Assembly: GCA_026421135.1 (NCBI GenBank)
Contig: JAPKCR010000156.1
Location: forward strand, 1-6,205
Source: Sulfitobacter sp.
Lineage (GTDB): Bacteria; Pseudomonadota; Alphaproteobacteria; Rhodobacterales; Rhodobacteraceae
Direction: 5' to 3'
Length of the DNA stretch: 6,205 nt
Shown: piece after piece, positions 5,860-6,205 of the stretch
Layout: every line of letters begins with the position of its first letter
Numbering within the stretch: position 1 is the first letter of the stretch
The notes under the pieces: generated by a model
Told to the model about the DNA's origin: nothing
The model's database searches: none
What the model saw: only the letters and a program-made list of their open reading frames with translations
Position numbers and translations under genes: made by a program

Positions 5860-6205
5860 ATGGCGATGTTAGAGGTCAAGAATCTATGCGCCTTTTATGG
5901 TAAGGCCCAAGCTCTGAGTGATGTATCGATCAGCGTCGAACAAGGCGAAACAATTGCAATTGTCGGGGCCAACGGCGCTGGTAAATCGACGCTACTGGAT
6001 TCGGTGATGGGGCTTGTAAAAAACACAGGTTCGATTCATTTGGACGGGCAGGATATCACTGGCAAAAAGACGGGCCATATGGTGCGCGCCGGCATCGGCT
6101 ATGCGCCTGAGCGCTTCAACCTTTTCCCGCATATGACTGTCCGCGATAACCTGATGGTGGGGGCATATACCGCCCGGACAGATATTGAGAAAAACATGGC
6201 CGCTG
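5860..6205 (+). CDS. livF: ABC transporter ATP-binding protein, LivF family (N-terminal part)
   Basis: The first 115 residues are visible; the window ends before the signature motif. The start MAMLEVKNLCAFYGKAQAL matches LivF (LxVxxLxxxYGxxxAL). Walker A is GANGAGKST (36-44). The Q-loop region is GYAPERFNLFPHMTVRDNL (80-98), with Glu84 where most ABC ATPases have Gln, a known trait of LivF (VPExRxxFxxLTVxENL). The ATG is 1 bp after the livG stop, and AGGAGAG at 5846-5852 gives a good Shine-Dalgarno 7 bp upstream. ATG 5866 is a possible alternative start two codons in. The rest of the gene and any further operon members are beyond the right edge. Confidence 0.92.
   Translation, partial: MAMLEVKNLCAFYGKAQALSDVSISVEQGETIAIVGANGAGKSTLLDSVMGLVKNTGSIHLDGQDITGKKTGHMVRAGIGYAPERFNLFPHMTVRDNLMVGAYTARTDIEKNMAA

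Overview
The window looks like chromosomal DNA of an alphaproteobacterium, probably in or near the Roseobacter/Rhodobacterales group. This is inferred from the moderately GC-rich codon use, GTG starts, tight overlaps between genes and a complete five-gene Liv-type ABC transporter. No rRNA or other taxonomic marker is present, so the placement is tentative. All recognisable genes lie on the + strand. I see no mobile elements, CRISPR arrays or tRNAs.

Left part (2-1815) is the end of a bacterial microcompartment (BMC) operon. It holds the C-terminal part of a BMC-domain shell protein (cut by the left edge), a malate dehydrogenase-like enzyme with an extra N-terminal module of about 50 residues plus an arginine-rich linker, and a small Rid (YjgF/UK114) family protein. 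The first two overlap by ATGA and the third follows after 3 bp, so they are almost certainly co-transcribed. The N-terminal module of the dehydrogenase resembles the short N-terminal motif of ethanolamine-utilisation proteins such as EutT and EutQ. That makes it a good candidate for a device that brings the enzyme into the compartment.

Middle part (1816-1969) is a 154-bp control region. It has two perfect inverted repeats, ACCTGT-tg-ACAGGT and TGTATAC-t-GTATACA, with centres about 30 bp apart. They lie over promoter-like TTGACA and TATACT elements. The second repeat has the look of a GntR-family operator.

Right part (1970-6205) encodes a branched-chain-amino-acid-type (HAAT) ABC transporter in the usual order: periplasmic binding protein, LivH and LivM permeases, LivG and LivF ATPases (LivF cut by the right edge). 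A perfect 13-bp stem-loop without a U-tract separates the binding-protein gene from the permease genes, which would fit higher expression of the binding protein.

Taken together, the window suggests that a small nitrogen-containing or amino-acid-like compound is imported by the ABC transporter and broken down in a BMC. The dehydrogenase would recycle NAD(H) or process a 2-hydroxy/2-keto acid, and the Rid protein would deal with a reactive enamine/imine-type or related intermediate. The signature substrate-cleaving enzyme is not in the window. The combination of BMC shell, MDH-like enzyme and Rid does not match the classical carboxysome, Eut or Pdu operons and is the most interesting aspect.
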